A DNA stretch of 64,000 bases, taken from the NCBI GenBank assembly GCA_019119875.1, contig DWWG01000160.1, positions 1 to 64,000 on the forward strand, read 5' to 3'. The stretch is from Candidatus Dietzia intestinigallinarum (GTDB taxonomy: Bacteria; Actinomycetota; Actinomycetes; Mycobacteriales; Mycobacteriaceae). Positions within the stretch are counted from its first letter, which is position 1. The number at the start of each line of letters is the position of its first letter. The notes beneath the pieces are model-generated. The model saw nothing but the letters and a program-made list of their open reading frames with translations. It was not told the origin of the DNA and ran no database searches. Below, piece after piece: positions 43,101-51,827 of this stretch. The position numbers were made by a program, and so were the translations under genes.

Positions 43101-44048
43101 GCCGCGTAGGACCTCCTCGGCGTCGCGGATCTCCCGTTCACCGGACAGGAACACCAGGACGTCGCCGTCGTCCTCGCGCAGGAGCTCGGCGACGGCGTCG
43201 GCGAGCGCGTCGAGCGGATCCAGATCCACCACGCGGTCGCCGTGTTCCACCCGGAGCGGCCGGTAGCGGATCTCGACGGGGTAGGTGCGGCCCGAGACCT
43301 CGATCACCGGCGCCGGACGGCCGTCCGGATCCGCGAAGTGGCGGGCGAAGCGTTCGGGGTCGATCGTCGCCGAGGTGATGACGAGTTTGAGGTCGGGACG
43401 CCTCGGCAGGATCTGCTTGAGGTAGCCGAGCAGGAAGTCGATGTTGAGACTGCGTTCGTGTGCCTCGTCGATGATGATCGTGTCGTACGCGCGCAACAGT
43501 CGGTCACGGCGGATCTCCGCGAGCAGCACGCCGTCGGTCATGAGCTTGACCACGGTGTCCGGTCCGGTGCGGTCGTCGAAGCGGACGGCGGAGCCGACGA
43601 CGCCCCCGATCCGTACCCCGAGTTCGTCGGCGATGCGTTCCGCGACCGACCGGGCCGCGAGTCGACGGGGCTGGGTGTGCCCGATCATCCCGCGGACACC
43701 GCGTCCCAGCTCGAGGCAGATCTTGGGGATCTGGGTGGTCTTGCCCGAGCCGGTCTCGCCGGCGATCACCACGACCTGGTTGTCGCGGATGGCGTCGGCG
43801 ATCTCGTCCCTGCGCGCACTGACCGGCAGCTGCGCGGGATACTCCGGTGTGGGGATCGAGGCGGCGCGGCGGGCGAGACGATCGGCGGCCGTGGTGACAC
43901 GGGCGTCGAGTTCGGGCAGTTGATCGGCACGGGCGCGCCTGATCCGGCTGCGGAGCCGGTGGGCGTCGAGGGTGCCGACCTCGTCGAGCCGCAGGAGAAG
44001 TTCGTGGCGGGCCCGGCGGAGCTCAGGGGAGGGCGCGGAGGACGACAT
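40137..44048 (-). CDS. hrpA: ATP-dependent RNA helicase HrpA
   Basis: A 1303-residue DEAH-box helicase. Motif I GETGSGKT is at 97-104 and motif II DEAH at about 194-197, with the C-terminal HrpA-specific region (DUF3418-like) filling the last ~600 residues. HrpA resolves collided or stalled ribosomes in E. coli. The frame runs to 44234, but MSSSAPSPELRRAR at 44048 is preferred because the earlier part overlaps a separate small gene in another frame. A possible -10 TATCCT lies 10 bases upstream. Confidence 0.93.
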   Translation of the reverse strand: MSSSAPSPELRRARHELLLRLDEVGTLDAHRLRSRIRRARADQLPELDARVTTAADRLARRAASIPTPEYPAQLPVSARRDEIADAIRDNQVVVIAGETGSGKTTQIPKICLELGRGVRGMIGHTQPRRLAARSVAERIADELGVRIGGVVGSAVRFDDRTGPDTVVKLMTDGVLLAEIRRDRLLRAYDTIIIDEAHERSLNIDFLLGYLKQILPRRPDLKLVITSATIDPERFARHFADPDGRPAPVIEVSGRTYPVEIRYRPLRVEHGDRVVDLDPLDALADAVAELLREDDGDVLVFLSGEREIRDAEEVLRGRKFRDTEIFPLFARLTAAEQQKAFRSHSSRRVVLSTNIAETSVTVPGIRYVVDTGLARISRYSTRTKVQRLPIEPVSQASAAQRAGRCGRVADGICIRLYSQEDFESRPEFTDPEILRTNLASVILSMADLDLGPVDDFPFVEPPDRKSVRDGMTLLTELGALRVGDDDRPQLTRVGRDMAVLPLDPRLARMVVEGHRNGSLGDVLVVVAALTVQDVRERPAEERDKADRFHRRFADKSSDFLGYLNLWRYLTEQRRELSGSAFRRMCRAEYLHWLRIREWQDLHAQLRSMCRENGWHPASGAASEDDLHKAILAGLLTNIGMRDEETREFRGTRGIRFQIFPGSDLARRPPRWVMASELVETSRLWARDVARIDPAWIEQLGGHLVRTQYSEPHWSDTRGAAMAYEKVLLLGLTVVEARRILLSRVDAPLAREMLVRHGIVEGRWQTRVPVILENTRAVEEARELETRSRRRDLVIDDEAVVAFYLERLPKDITSGRHLESWWKKKGHRVPEALRLTPEDIRTSESAPDAAAFPPYWLQGERRFELRYEFEPGGAADGITVRIPLPQLSSVTAAGFEWLVPGLREELYTEMLRTLPKYLRRMCSPPAEYAALLAGDLTPRSAPLTVALAEALSARIGTTVDPREFRPEQLPEHLVVRFEIVEGETVVEAGTDLKELRARLTEQVRATLNRRLVPDDGPHREWTADSIGDLPDSVTGTVDGVEVTVYPALRVGSDGIHRMACATREERRAVQAKAVLSLVTTDLVSGASILRGRPVQERLALSQYPYGGIDALVSDAALAAAARLIAGRRGAPVLAVADFEHLRAAARAQIPGAVAQAISAVAPALVSAQKVSLRLDDATREIATAVRPSLDFLVGEGFLARHPASVLPHLDRHVRAVDLRLDLAEKSPARHRELSDRLARSESAVEEACTTLRARPGGGRAARDLRWMLAEYRVGLFAQSLGTARSVSAERIDRAIRAALGARPSR

Positions 44049-44082
44049 GGTGCCCGCAAGGATATAGATCCCGGCGAGCTGG

Positions 44083-44271
44083 TCAGCCGGCGCCGCTGTC
44101 CCGGCGGGACTGGAGGCGTGCGTAGCGTTCGTGGAGCCGCTCCCGGATCTCGTCCGGTTCGTAGGCGCGCCGTTGGCGTTCGGACCTGGCGACGAGGATC
44201 CCGGTGGCGGCGACCCCGGCCACGCCCGCTGCACCGATGACCTTGAGCCACTGCCGTCCCCGAGGAGTCAT
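44083..44271 (-). CDS. small single-pass membrane protein
   Basis: A 62-residue protein with one helix (about residues 10-28) and a charged C-terminus (YEPDEIRERLHERYARLQ). Unrecognised. Support comes from its own -10 element 6 bases before the ATG, its composition, and its position upstream of hrpA on the same strand, 34 bases away. Confidence 0.6.
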   Translation of the reverse strand: MTPRGRQWLKVIGAAGVAGVAATGILVARSERQRRAYEPDEIRERLHERYARLQSRRDSGAG

Positions 44272-44277
44272 GGGGCA

Positions 44278-44283
44278 ACTGTA
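44278..44283 (-). promoter_or_regulatory. -10 element of the small membrane gene / hrpA
   Basis: TACAGT on the minus strand ends 6 bases before the ATG at 44271; no Shine-Dalgarno. Likely leaderless. Confidence 0.5.
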
Positions 44284-44318
44284 TGCGGCGGGGGTGTCAC
44301 TGCTGGCAGGATCGCGGC

Positions 44319-45005
44319 ATGAGCGTCGACACCGTTCCGTTGGCCGCTGCCGCAGAGCGCACCCGGACGGGGGATCTGTGGGTGTTCCGCGGTCGTTCGA
44401 CGGCGGACAGACTCATCCAGACCCTCACCAACGCGCCGGTGAACCACGTGGGGGTGGCGGTGGTCCTGGACGACCTGCCGCCCCTGCTGTGGCACGCCGA
44501 GATGGGCAGGGCGCTACCGGATGTGTGGACGGGGCGGCGGCAACGCGGCGTGCAGTTGCACGACCTGGAGGACGCGGTTCGTCAGTGGACCGGGCCGTAC
44601 GGGCAGCGGGCGTGGTTCCGGCAGATCAGCCCGGAGGTGGGGCCGGAGCAGGAGGATGCGCTGCTCGAGTCGATCGCGCGGCTGAACGGGGTGTCGTTCC
44701 CGTCCGCGGGGCGACTGACCGCGCGGTGGGTGCGCGGCCGCCGGGGTCGGCGACGTCCCCTGCCGACCCGGGCCGCTCGGGCGCGCCGCGACACCGCAGG
44801 CCCGGCGATGAGAGTCGAGGCCGCGTATTGCGCCGAGGTGGTGGGCGTTACCCTCGAATCCATGGGGGTGTTGCTCCCGGCCGGGGACACGAGCTGGTAC
44901 GACCCGGGACGGTTCTGGAGCGGCGACGATCTGCCGCTGGCGCCCGGCTGGGCCTACGGCCGCGAGATCACTGTGACCGTAGGCCCTGCGACACCACGGC
45001 GCTGA
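44319..45005 (+). CDS. putative permuted papain-like (YiiX/DUF830-type) cysteine hydrolase
   Basis: A 228-residue protein beginning GDLWVFRGRSTADRLIQTLT, with NHVGVAVV (H43), LWHAEMG (H59), and late in the sequence AYCAEVVGVTLESMG (C171). A His block before a Cys block in this order, with G-D-L at the start, is the layout of permuted NlpC/P60-like enzymes such as YiiX. No signal peptide is seen. Substrate unknown; the assignment is by pattern only. It diverges from the 62-residue membrane protein and overlaps trkA tail-to-tail by 38 bases. Confidence 0.6.
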   Translation: MSVDTVPLAAAAERTRTGDLWVFRGRSTADRLIQTLTNAPVNHVGVAVVLDDLPPLLWHAEMGRALPDVWTGRRQRGVQLHDLEDAVRQWTGPYGQRAWFRQISPEVGPEQEDALLESIARLNGVSFPSAGRLTARWVRGRRGRRRPLPTRAARARRDTAGPAMRVEAAYCAEVVGVTLESMGVLLPAGDTSWYDPGRFWSGDDLPLAPGWAYGREITVTVGPATPRR

Positions 45006-45723
45006 GCTCGGCCTCGACGTCCTCCGGGGCCACGACCAACAGCTCGTCCTCCGGTTCGAACGGCACGTCCGGGGCGGGGACGATCACCCGCCCGTTCCGG
45101 AGGATGGCCACCAGGGCGGCATCACGCGGGAACCGCACGCGGCCGAGGGGACGACCGGCGAGCGGGGTCTGTTCGGGCAGGGTGATGCTCACGATGTTCG
45201 CACCGCCCCGCCGCAGCGTCATCAGGCGTACGACGTCGCCGACCGCGACGGCCTCCTCGACCATCGACACGATCAGTCGCGGCGTGGAGACGGCCACGTC
45301 GACCCCCCAGCGGTCGTCGAAGAGCCATTCGTTGCGGGGTTCATTGACGCGGGCCACGACGCGGGAGACCGCGAACTCGGTCTTGGCGAGCAGGCTCACC
45401 ACCAGGTTGGCCTTGTCGTCCCCCGTGGCCGCCACCACCACATCGGCCTTCTCGATCTCAAGGTGGGTCAACACGCTGAGTTCACACGCGTCGCCGGTGT
45501 GCTGACCGGCACCGTCGACCGGATCGGCGTCGAAGACGCCCTGGCGCTTGTCGACGAGGGTCACCTGATGCCCGCTGGTGAGCAGTTCCCGTGCGATCGA
45601 TCTGCCGACCACACCGGCACCGGCGACGACCACGCGCATACTCGCCAGCCGGGCCGGGGGGACCACGGTCTCGTCGAGCAGTCCCGTGCCGTCGGCGAAA
45701 TCGGGAACCTGGTTCTCAGACAT
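44968..45723 (-). CDS. trkA: TrkA-family potassium uptake regulator (CeoC-like)
   Basis: A 251-residue RCK protein: an N-terminal NAD-binding domain (MRVVVAGAGVVGRSIARELL, from residue ~29) and a C-terminal TrkA_C domain (GGANIVSITLPEQTPLAGRPLG). Such proteins gate potassium channels or transporters and, in several Gram-positives, TrkA_C domains bind cyclic-di-AMP. It follows and overlaps the second RCK gene by 8 bases, forming a pair like M. tuberculosis ceoB-ceoC. A 28-residue N-terminal extension precedes the Rossmann fold. Confidence 0.92.
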   Translation of the reverse strand: MSENQVPDFADGTGLLDETVVPPARLASMRVVVAGAGVVGRSIARELLTSGHQVTLVDKRQGVFDADPVDGAGQHTGDACELSVLTHLEIEKADVVVAATGDDKANLVVSLLAKTEFAVSRVVARVNEPRNEWLFDDRWGVDVAVSTPRLIVSMVEEAVAVGDVVRLMTLRRGGANIVSITLPEQTPLAGRPLGRVRFPRDAALVAILRNGRVIVPAPDVPFEPEDELLVVAPEDVEAELSAVVSQGLRSQ

Positions 45724-46378
45724 CGGCGGGCCCTTCGCTCAGGAGGTCGTCCAGTCTCGCCACGGTGGTGGAGGGAACGGCCAGATGGAGGAGGTCGTCG
45801 GCCTGGACCAGGACCCCCGGGGCCGGCAGTCGACACTCGCCGAACCGGGTGAGGGCCACCGCCCGGCCACCGGCCGTGTGCGCCAGGGCGTCGAGGGGCT
45901 CTCCGATCCACGCCTGAGGTGCGTCAACGGCCACCAGCGACACGGAATCGGTCTGATCCCGCCACACGACCGGGCTCGATCCCGCGGTGATGTAGCCGAC
46001 CAGGCGGGCGGTCGCCCAGGGAACGGTCGCCACCGTGGGGATGCCGAGCCGCTCATACACCGCGGCGCGGCCGGCGTCGTAGATTCGGGCGATCACCCGC
46101 TCGATGCCGAACGTCTCGCGAGCGACCCGGGCGGCGATGATGTTCGAGTTGTCCCCCGAGGAGACCGCGGCGAACGCGGTGGCGTCCCGTATCCCGGCCT
46201 TCTCGAGGACCACACGGTCGAAACCGGCGCCGGTGACCGTCCGCCCGGCGAAGCCGCCCGGAAGTCGGTCGAACGACTCCGGGTCACGATCGATCACCAC
46301 CACGTCGAATCCGGCGGTGTCGAGTTCGATTGCGAGCGCCGCACCGACGCGCCCGCACCCCATGATCACGACCCTCAT
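45716..46378 (-). CDS. ceoB: TrkA-family potassium uptake regulator (CeoB-like)
   Basis: A 220-residue RCK protein with NAD-binding start MRVVIMGCGRVGAALA and the acidic strand end VVVIDRDPESF, followed by a TrkA_C domain. The ORF extends to 46612, but the ATG at 46378 has GAGGAGTGG upstream and begins exactly at the Rossmann fold. It is transcribed first of the pair and is divergent from the KimA-like importer gene. Confidence 0.93.
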   Translation of the reverse strand: MRVVIMGCGRVGAALAIELDTAGFDVVVIDRDPESFDRLPGGFAGRTVTGAGFDRVVLEKAGIRDATAFAAVSSGDNSNIIAARVARETFGIERVIARIYDAGRAAVYERLGIPTVATVPWATARLVGYITAGSSPVVWRDQTDSVSLVAVDAPQAWIGEPLDALAHTAGGRAVALTRFGECRLPAPGVLVQADDLLHLAVPSTTVARLDDLLSEGPADV

Positions 46379-46424
46379 GGCGGTTCCACTCCTCACGGCA
46401 CACACCGTGCGCGCCCACCCGGTC

Positions 46425-46453
46425 ACGCTACTCACCCTCGCGGGTGCTGTCCG
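46425..46453 (-). promoter_or_regulatory. promoter of ceoB-trkA
   Basis: Minus strand -35 CGGACA (46453-46448) and -10 TAGCGT (46430-46425), spacer 17. Confidence 0.55.
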
Positions 46454-46470
46454 TGAAGGCGCGGGAGTCC

Positions 46471-46476
46471 TACGAT
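46471..46476 (+). promoter_or_regulatory. -10 element of kimA-like gene
   Basis: TACGAT ends 6 bases before the preferred GTG at 46483; no Shine-Dalgarno. Confidence 0.45.
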
Positions 46477-46482
46477 GTGTCG

Positions 46483-48483
46483 GTGTCCAGGATCTCCAAG
46501 GTGTCCGTCGGGGCGAAGCGTCTCCTCGTGGGACGCCCGTTCCGGAGCGACACGCTCGGGGCCACCCACCTGCGCAAGCGGATCGCGCTGCCGGTGTTCG
46601 CGTCCGACGCACTGTCCTCCGTCGCGTACGCCCCGCAGGAGATCTTCCTCGTGCTCTCGGCGGGCGGGATGGCCGCGCTGACGTTCACCCCGTGGGTGGG
46701 GCTGGCCGTCGCCGTCGTCATGGTCGTCGTCATCGCCTGCTACCGGCAGAACGTGCGCGCCTACCCGTCCGGCGGCGGCGACTACGAGGTTGCCACGGTC
46801 AACCTCGGCCCGGGCGCCGGTCTCGGTGTGGGTGCGGCGCTGCTCATCGACTACGTACTCACCGTCGCGGTCTCGATTTCGGCCGCGGCCGAGAACATCG
46901 GATCGGCGATCTCGCCGGTCCACGACCACAAGGTCCTGTTCGCGGTCGCGGCGATCGCGCTCCTCACTGCGGTCAACCTTCGGGGCGTACGGGAGTCCGG
47001 TGCGATGTTCGCGCTCCCGGTCTACGGGTTCATGGCCGCCATGTCGGCGTTGGTGCTGTGGGGACTCGTCCAGGTCGACGTCCTGGGCCGGGACCTGAGC
47101 GCCGAGTCCGCCGACTTCACCCTCGTCACCTCCGACGGGCTGTCCGTCACCGGAGTGGCCCTGGTGTTCATCATCGCGAAATCCTTCGCCTCCGGATGCG
47201 CGGCGCTCACAGGTGTCGAGGCGATCCACAACGGGGTCCCGGCCTTCCGGAAACCGCGCGCCCGCAACGCCGCCGCCACGCTCGGCATGCTCGGTGTGAT
47301 CGCGGTGACGTTCCTGCTCGGGCTGCTCGAACTCGCGCGCCGGCTTGAGGTCAAGATCGCCGAGGACCCCGCCGGTCAACTGGTCGGCGCGCCGGAGGGG
47401 TACCGCCAGAAGACGATGATCGCGCAGCTGGCCGAGCCGGTGTTCGGGGGACTGTCCCCGGCCTTCTTCCTCGTCATGGGGGCCACCGGGCTCATCCTGG
47501 TGCTCGCCGCCAACACCGCGTTCAGCGGATTCCCCATGCTCGCCTCGGTGCTGGCGCGGGACAAGTACCTGCCACGCCAACTCGCCACGCGCGGCGACCG
47601 TCTCGCGTTCTCCAACGGGATCGTCCTGCTGGCCGTGACCGCCGCCGCCCTGGTGATCATCTTCGACGCCAGCGTCACGGTGCTCATCCAGCTCTACATC
47701 GTCGGGGTGTTCGTGGCGTTCACCCTGGGACAGTGGGGGATGATCCGGCACTGGAACCGGCGGCTGCGGGATGAGGAGGATCCGGCTTCGCGCCGCCGCG
47801 TCCGGCGTGCCAGGTGGGTCAACGCCAGCGGGCTCGTCATGACCGCCGGAGTGCTGGTGATCGTGATGGCCACCAAGTTCCTGTCCGGGGCGTACATCGC
47901 GGTGCTGGGCATGGTGGTGCTGTTCGCGATGATGAAACTGATCCGCCGACACTACGACTCCGTGGCGCGCGAGCTGGACGACTCCTCGTGGGAGGTCGTC
48001 CTGCCCAGTCGCACACACTGCGTCGTACTGGTGTCCAAACTCCACCTGCCGACGCTCCGGGCCCTCGCCTACGCTCGTGCCACCCGACCGGACACCATAG
48101 AGGCGTTGACGGTCAACATCGACACGGCCGAGACGCGGTCCCTCGTCCGGGAGTGGCAGGACCGCGGGATCCAGGTGCCGCTCAAGGTGGTCGAGTCCCC
48201 GTACCGGGAGATCAACCGACCCGTGGTGGACTATGTCACGCGACTGCGGGAACAGTCGCCGCGCGACGTGGTGACCGTCTACATCCCCGAGTACGTTGTG
48301 GGGCACTGGTGGGAGCAGCTGCTGCACAACCAGAGCGCGTTGCGTCTCAAGACCCGTCTGCTCTACGAAAGAGGTGTCATGGTCACCAGTGTGCCGTGGC
48401 AGCTGTCCTCGTCGGACGGCCGTGCGGAGCAGGCCCGCGACGAGCCGATCATCGGACGCTGGCCCGGACCGGAGGCACGATGA
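46483..48483 (+). CDS. KimA-like APC-family potassium importer
   Basis: A 666-residue membrane protein with about twelve helices and a soluble C-terminal domain of ~170 residues. Blocks ASDALSSVAYAPQEI, AYPSGGGDYEVATVNLG and SGCAALTGVEAIHNGVPAF match the pattern of Bacillus subtilis KimA (YdaO), a proton-coupled potassium importer controlled by cyclic-di-AMP. The divergent TrkA-type pair supports a potassium role. The frame opens at 46444; the GTG at 46483 was chosen from homologue-like start MSRISKVSVGAKRLLVGRPF and the -10 position. It overlaps the next gene by ATGA. Confidence 0.85.
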   Translation: MSRISKVSVGAKRLLVGRPFRSDTLGATHLRKRIALPVFASDALSSVAYAPQEIFLVLSAGGMAALTFTPWVGLAVAVVMVVVIACYRQNVRAYPSGGGDYEVATVNLGPGAGLGVGAALLIDYVLTVAVSISAAAENIGSAISPVHDHKVLFAVAAIALLTAVNLRGVRESGAMFALPVYGFMAAMSALVLWGLVQVDVLGRDLSAESADFTLVTSDGLSVTGVALVFIIAKSFASGCAALTGVEAIHNGVPAFRKPRARNAAATLGMLGVIAVTFLLGLLELARRLEVKIAEDPAGQLVGAPEGYRQKTMIAQLAEPVFGGLSPAFFLVMGATGLILVLAANTAFSGFPMLASVLARDKYLPRQLATRGDRLAFSNGIVLLAVTAAALVIIFDASVTVLIQLYIVGVFVAFTLGQWGMIRHWNRRLRDEEDPASRRRVRRARWVNASGLVMTAGVLVIVMATKFLSGAYIAVLGMVVLFAMMKLIRRHYDSVARELDDSSWEVVLPSRTHCVVLVSKLHLPTLRALAYARATRPDTIEALTVNIDTAETRSLVREWQDRGIQVPLKVVESPYREINRPVVDYVTRLREQSPRDVVTVYIPEYVVGHWWEQLLHNQSALRLKTRLLYERGVMVTSVPWQLSSSDGRAEQARDEPIIGRWPGPEAR

Positions 48484-49802
48484 CACACCGGGATCCGATC
48501 GACTGGACGGGCCGCGCCCTGCGGGTGCGCGTCGAGGGGCCGGCGCACGGCGGGGAGTTCGTCGCACGCCACAACGGTCGCGTCGTCTTCTGCCGGGGCG
48601 GGATCACCGGCGAACTCGTCGAGGTGGTCGTCGACGACGACCCGGGCCGGGGGTTCTGCCGCGGCACCGTCCGGACGGTCCTCGAGCCCTCTGCGGACCG
48701 CGTCGAGCCGGTGTGCGCCGCGGCCGCCGCCGGAGCGGGCTGCTGCGACTGGAGCCACATCCACCCGGCCGCGGCCCGGCGTTTCACCGGGCGGGTCCTG
48801 GCTGAGCAGGCGGAACGTATCGGTCGGTTCCCCGTTCCAGGAACGCACGTGACGGTCACCCCGCCGGGCGGTGACGACGCCACCACGGGGTGGCGGACGA
48901 TCACCCGCTGGTTCACAGACGAGAACGGCCGGCCGGGGGTGCGTCGCGCACGCTCGCGTGACGTGGTCACCGTCCCCTGCAGCCAGCCGGATCCGCGACT
49001 GCGCGACGCCGTGTTGGCCGCCGACCTCGGCCCGGGGCGTGAGGTGCTCGCGGTCCTGGGTGACGACGGCTCGGTGCACCTCGGTGACCGCGCCGCCTCG
49101 GCTGACGGACCTCGCGGAGGTGACCGTCGGTCGAGGAGATCCGCCGCGACCCGGGCACGCGGACGCGGGTCCCGCGGCCGGGCCTGGCGCATCGTCAGCG
49201 GCGGGGAGACGGTCGTCCGCCGGGTCGGTGAGCACACGTGGCACCTGCCGGTGGACGCGTTCTGGCAGGCTCATCGTTCGGCCGCCGCGCACTACAGCGA
49301 CATGGTCCGAGACGCGGTCGCCGACGCCCCCGGCCGCCCGGACACCCCGGTCGTCTGGGACCTCTACGGGGGTGCCGGGGTGTTCGCGGCGGCCGCGCGC
49401 GACGCCTGCGCCGGCGCGAGGGTGACGGTCGTGGAATCCGCGTCGGGCTCCCTTTCGGGGGCCGCGGAGACGCTGGGAACGAACCCGGGCATCCGTACGG
49501 TCCGCTCCAGGGTCGAGGCCTTCCTGGAGACCGGAGACGACGGCGACGCGCCTGCCGCTCCGGATATCGTGGTGCTCGACCCGCCCAGGGGAGGCGCGGG
49601 CATCCCCGTCATGAAGGCGTTGGCCACGGCGGCACGGTTACGGATCGTGCACGTCGGGTGTGACCCGGCCAGTCTCGCCCGTGATGTGGGGGTGCTGGTG
49701 GGCGAAGGATGGGTCCTGCGTGACCTCCGGGGCGTCGCGGCGTTCCCGGGAACTCATCACGTGGAGGGGATCGCGGTGCTCGACGCGCCGGCCCGGAGTT
49801 GA
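48480..49802 (+). CDS. TrmA-family RNA (uracil-5-) methyltransferase (Rv2689c-like)
   Basis: A 440-residue methyltransferase: TRAM-like N-terminus (GPAHGGEFVARHNGRVVF), cysteines at EPVCAAAAAGAGCC, QAH in DAFWQAH, the SAM motif DLYGGAGVFA, DPPRGG, and the catalytic-Cys block VGCDPASLARDV. Target, tRNA U54 or a 23S rRNA uridine, cannot be decided. An Arg-rich insertion at about residues 205-236 (GDRRSRRSAATRARGRGSRG) interrupts the region before the methyltransferase domain. Translationally coupled to the potassium importer gene. Confidence 0.88.
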   Translation: MTHRDPIDWTGRALRVRVEGPAHGGEFVARHNGRVVFCRGGITGELVEVVVDDDPGRGFCRGTVRTVLEPSADRVEPVCAAAAAGAGCCDWSHIHPAAARRFTGRVLAEQAERIGRFPVPGTHVTVTPPGGDDATTGWRTITRWFTDENGRPGVRRARSRDVVTVPCSQPDPRLRDAVLAADLGPGREVLAVLGDDGSVHLGDRAASADGPRGGDRRSRRSAATRARGRGSRGRAWRIVSGGETVVRRVGEHTWHLPVDAFWQAHRSAAAHYSDMVRDAVADAPGRPDTPVVWDLYGGAGVFAAAARDACAGARVTVVESASGSLSGAAETLGTNPGIRTVRSRVEAFLETGDDGDAPAAPDIVVLDPPRGGAGIPVMKALATAARLRIVHVGCDPASLARDVGVLVGEGWVLRDLRGVAAFPGTHHVEGIAVLDAPARS

Positions 49803-49865
49803 CCAACTGACGTGATCAGGGCCTCAGACCGCCGCCCGCGGATGAGGCCGTGCGTGGACAGACCG

Positions 49866-49871
49866 TAGACT
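49866..49871 (+). promoter_or_regulatory. -10 element of dxs
   Basis: TAGACT, 51 bases before the dxs ATG; AGGAAAGGGG serves as ribosome binding site. No good -35. Confidence 0.4.
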
Positions 49872-49922
49872 GGCCGTTCGACCCCGGCGGGGTGAAGGTC
49901 AGGAAAGGGGCGATCGACGGCA

Positions 49923-51800
49923 ATGAGCGTGCTCGACGAGGTGGATGGCCCGGCTGATCTCCGGGGCCTGGGACCGGATCAGCTGAGCCGGCTGTGCGGT
50001 GAGATCCGGGAGTTCCTCATCCGCAAGGTCTCGGCGACCGGGGGACATCTCGGACCCAATCTCGGCGTCGTCGAACTCACCGTGGCCCTGCACCGGGTGT
50101 TCGACTCCCCGCATGACCCGATCGTCTTCGACACCGGGCACCAGGCGTATGTCCACAAGATGCTCACCGGCCGCCGCGAGCAGTTCGACGGGTTGCGCAC
50201 CCGCGGCGGGCTGTCGGGGTATCCGTGCCGGGCGGAGAGCCCGCACGACATAGTGGAGTCCTCGCACGCCACCGCCTCCCTGTCGTACGCCGACGGGCTG
50301 GCCAAGGCTTTCGCGCACCGCGGCGAATCGGACCGAGTCGTGGTGACCGTGATCGGCGACGGCGCCATGACCGGAGGCATGGCCTGGGAGGCACTCAACA
50401 ACATCGCCGCGGCGAAGGACCGGCCGATGGTGATCGTGGTCAACGACAACGGCCGCTCCTACTCGCCGACCATCGGCGGGATCGCCGACCGGCTGGGGGC
50501 ACTGCGCCTGCAGCCCGCCTACGAGAAGGCGATGGATCGCACGAAGAGCGCCCTGACCTCGCGCAAGGGGCCTGTCAGCCGTGCGGTGTACTCGGTCCTG
50601 CACGGCATCAAGACCGGCCTCAAGGACGCGGTCTCGCCCCAGGAGCTGTTCGCGGACCTGGGTCTGAAGTACATCGGCCCGGTCGACGGGCACAATCTCG
50701 CCGCCACCGAGGCCGCGCTGAAGCTGGCCAAGGACTTCGGCGGTCCTGTCATCGTCCACGTCGTGACCCGCAAGGGCATGGGGTACGTCCACGCCGAGAA
50801 CAACGTGGCCGATCAGATGCACGCCACCGGGGTCATCGATCCGGACACCGGCAAGCCGCTGTCCGCCTCGTCGTCGGTGGACTGGACCTCGGTCTTCTCC
50901 GAGGAACTGTGCTCGATCGGGGAGGAACGGGACGACGTGGTGGCCATCACCGCCGCGATGGCGGGGCCCACCGGGCTCACCGCGTTCGGTGAACGCTTCC
51001 CCGAGCGCATGTACGACGTCGGAATCGCGGAGCAGCACGCGGTGGCCTCGGCGGGCGGACTCGCCCTCGGCGGCATGCACCCGGTCGTGGCGATCTATTC
51101 GACGTTCCTCAACCGTGCGTTCGACCAGTTGCTCATGGACGTCGCCCTGCTCGGCCAACCGGTCACCCTCGTCCTGGACCGTTCGGGCGTGACCGGGCCG
51201 GACGGCGCCAGCCACAACGGGATGTGGGACCTGTCGCTGACCGGCATCGTGCCCGGAATCCGGGTGGCCGCGCCTCGCGACGAGGCGACACTGCGCCTGG
51301 AGCTGCGGGAAGCCGTCGCCGTGAGCGACGGCCCGACCGTCGTGAGGTTCCCCAAGGGGACTGTCGGTGAACCCGTTCCCGCACTGTCGACGTCGGAGGA
51401 CGGGGTGGACCGGGTCCACGGCAGCGGCTCGGGGGACGTGCTGATCGTGGCCGTGGGCTCGATGGTGGCCACGGCGGTCGAGGCAGCCCGGGCGCTCGAC
51501 GCGGACGGGATGACCGTCGACGTGCTGGACCCACGGTGGGTCTACCCGGTGCCGGATTCGGTGGTCGAGTCCGCCCGGGGACGGCGACTGGTGGTCACGG
51601 TGGAGGACAACGGTCTCCACGGTGGGGTCGGCTCGGCGGTGTGCGCGCGACTGGACGAGGCGGGGATCACGGGTGCGCGCATGTCGCTCGGCCTGTCCCA
51701 GGAGTTTCTCGACCATGCCTCTCGGGGCGAGATCCTCGCGGATGCGGGGCTCACCTGCGAAGGGATCGTCTCCGCGATCAGGGCCAGGGTGGCCGACTGA
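49923..51800 (+). CDS. dxs: 1-deoxy-D-xylulose-5-phosphate synthase
   Basis: DXS joins pyruvate and glyceraldehyde-3-phosphate in the first step of the MEP isoprenoid pathway, using thiamine diphosphate. The cofactor motif [16 protein letters not shown] is at 145-160, [16 protein letters not shown] near the start and the transketolase C-terminal blocks are complete. 625 residues, normal. It converges with the RNase D-like gene across 27 bases. Confidence 0.97.
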   Translation: MSVLDEVDGPADLRGLGPDQLSRLCGEIREFLIRKVSATGGHLGPNLGVVELTVALHRVFDSPHDPIVFDTGHQAYVHKMLTGRREQFDGLRTRGGLSGYPCRAESPHDIVESSHATASLSYADGLAKAFAHRGESDRVVVTVIGDGAMTGGMAWEALNNIAAAKDRPMVIVVNDNGRSYSPTIGGIADRLGALRLQPAYEKAMDRTKSALTSRKGPVSRAVYSVLHGIKTGLKDAVSPQELFADLGLKYIGPVDGHNLAATEAALKLAKDFGGPVIVHVVTRKGMGYVHAENNVADQMHATGVIDPDTGKPLSASSSVDWTSVFSEELCSIGEERDDVVAITAAMAGPTGLTAFGERFPERMYDVGIAEQHAVASAGGLALGGMHPVVAIYSTFLNRAFDQLLMDVALLGQPVTLVLDRSGVTGPDGASHNGMWDLSLTGIVPGIRVAAPRDEATLRLELREAVAVSDGPTVVRFPKGTVGEPVPALSTSEDGVDRVHGSGSGDVLIVAVGSMVATAVEAARALDADGMTVDVLDPRWVYPVPDSVVESARGRRLVVTVEDNGLHGGVGSAVCARLDEAGITGARMSLGLSQEFLDHASRGEILADAGLTCEGIVSAIRARVAD

Positions 51801-51827
51801 CGCCGCGCGGCTGGAGCTCGGATCGCG

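Noticed and set aside
46432-48567. Minus-strand open frame of 711 codons opposite the KimA-like gene
   Set aside because: Composition is extreme (His, Asp, Arg, Gln) with no hydrophobic core; the plus strand has a clear membrane transporter.
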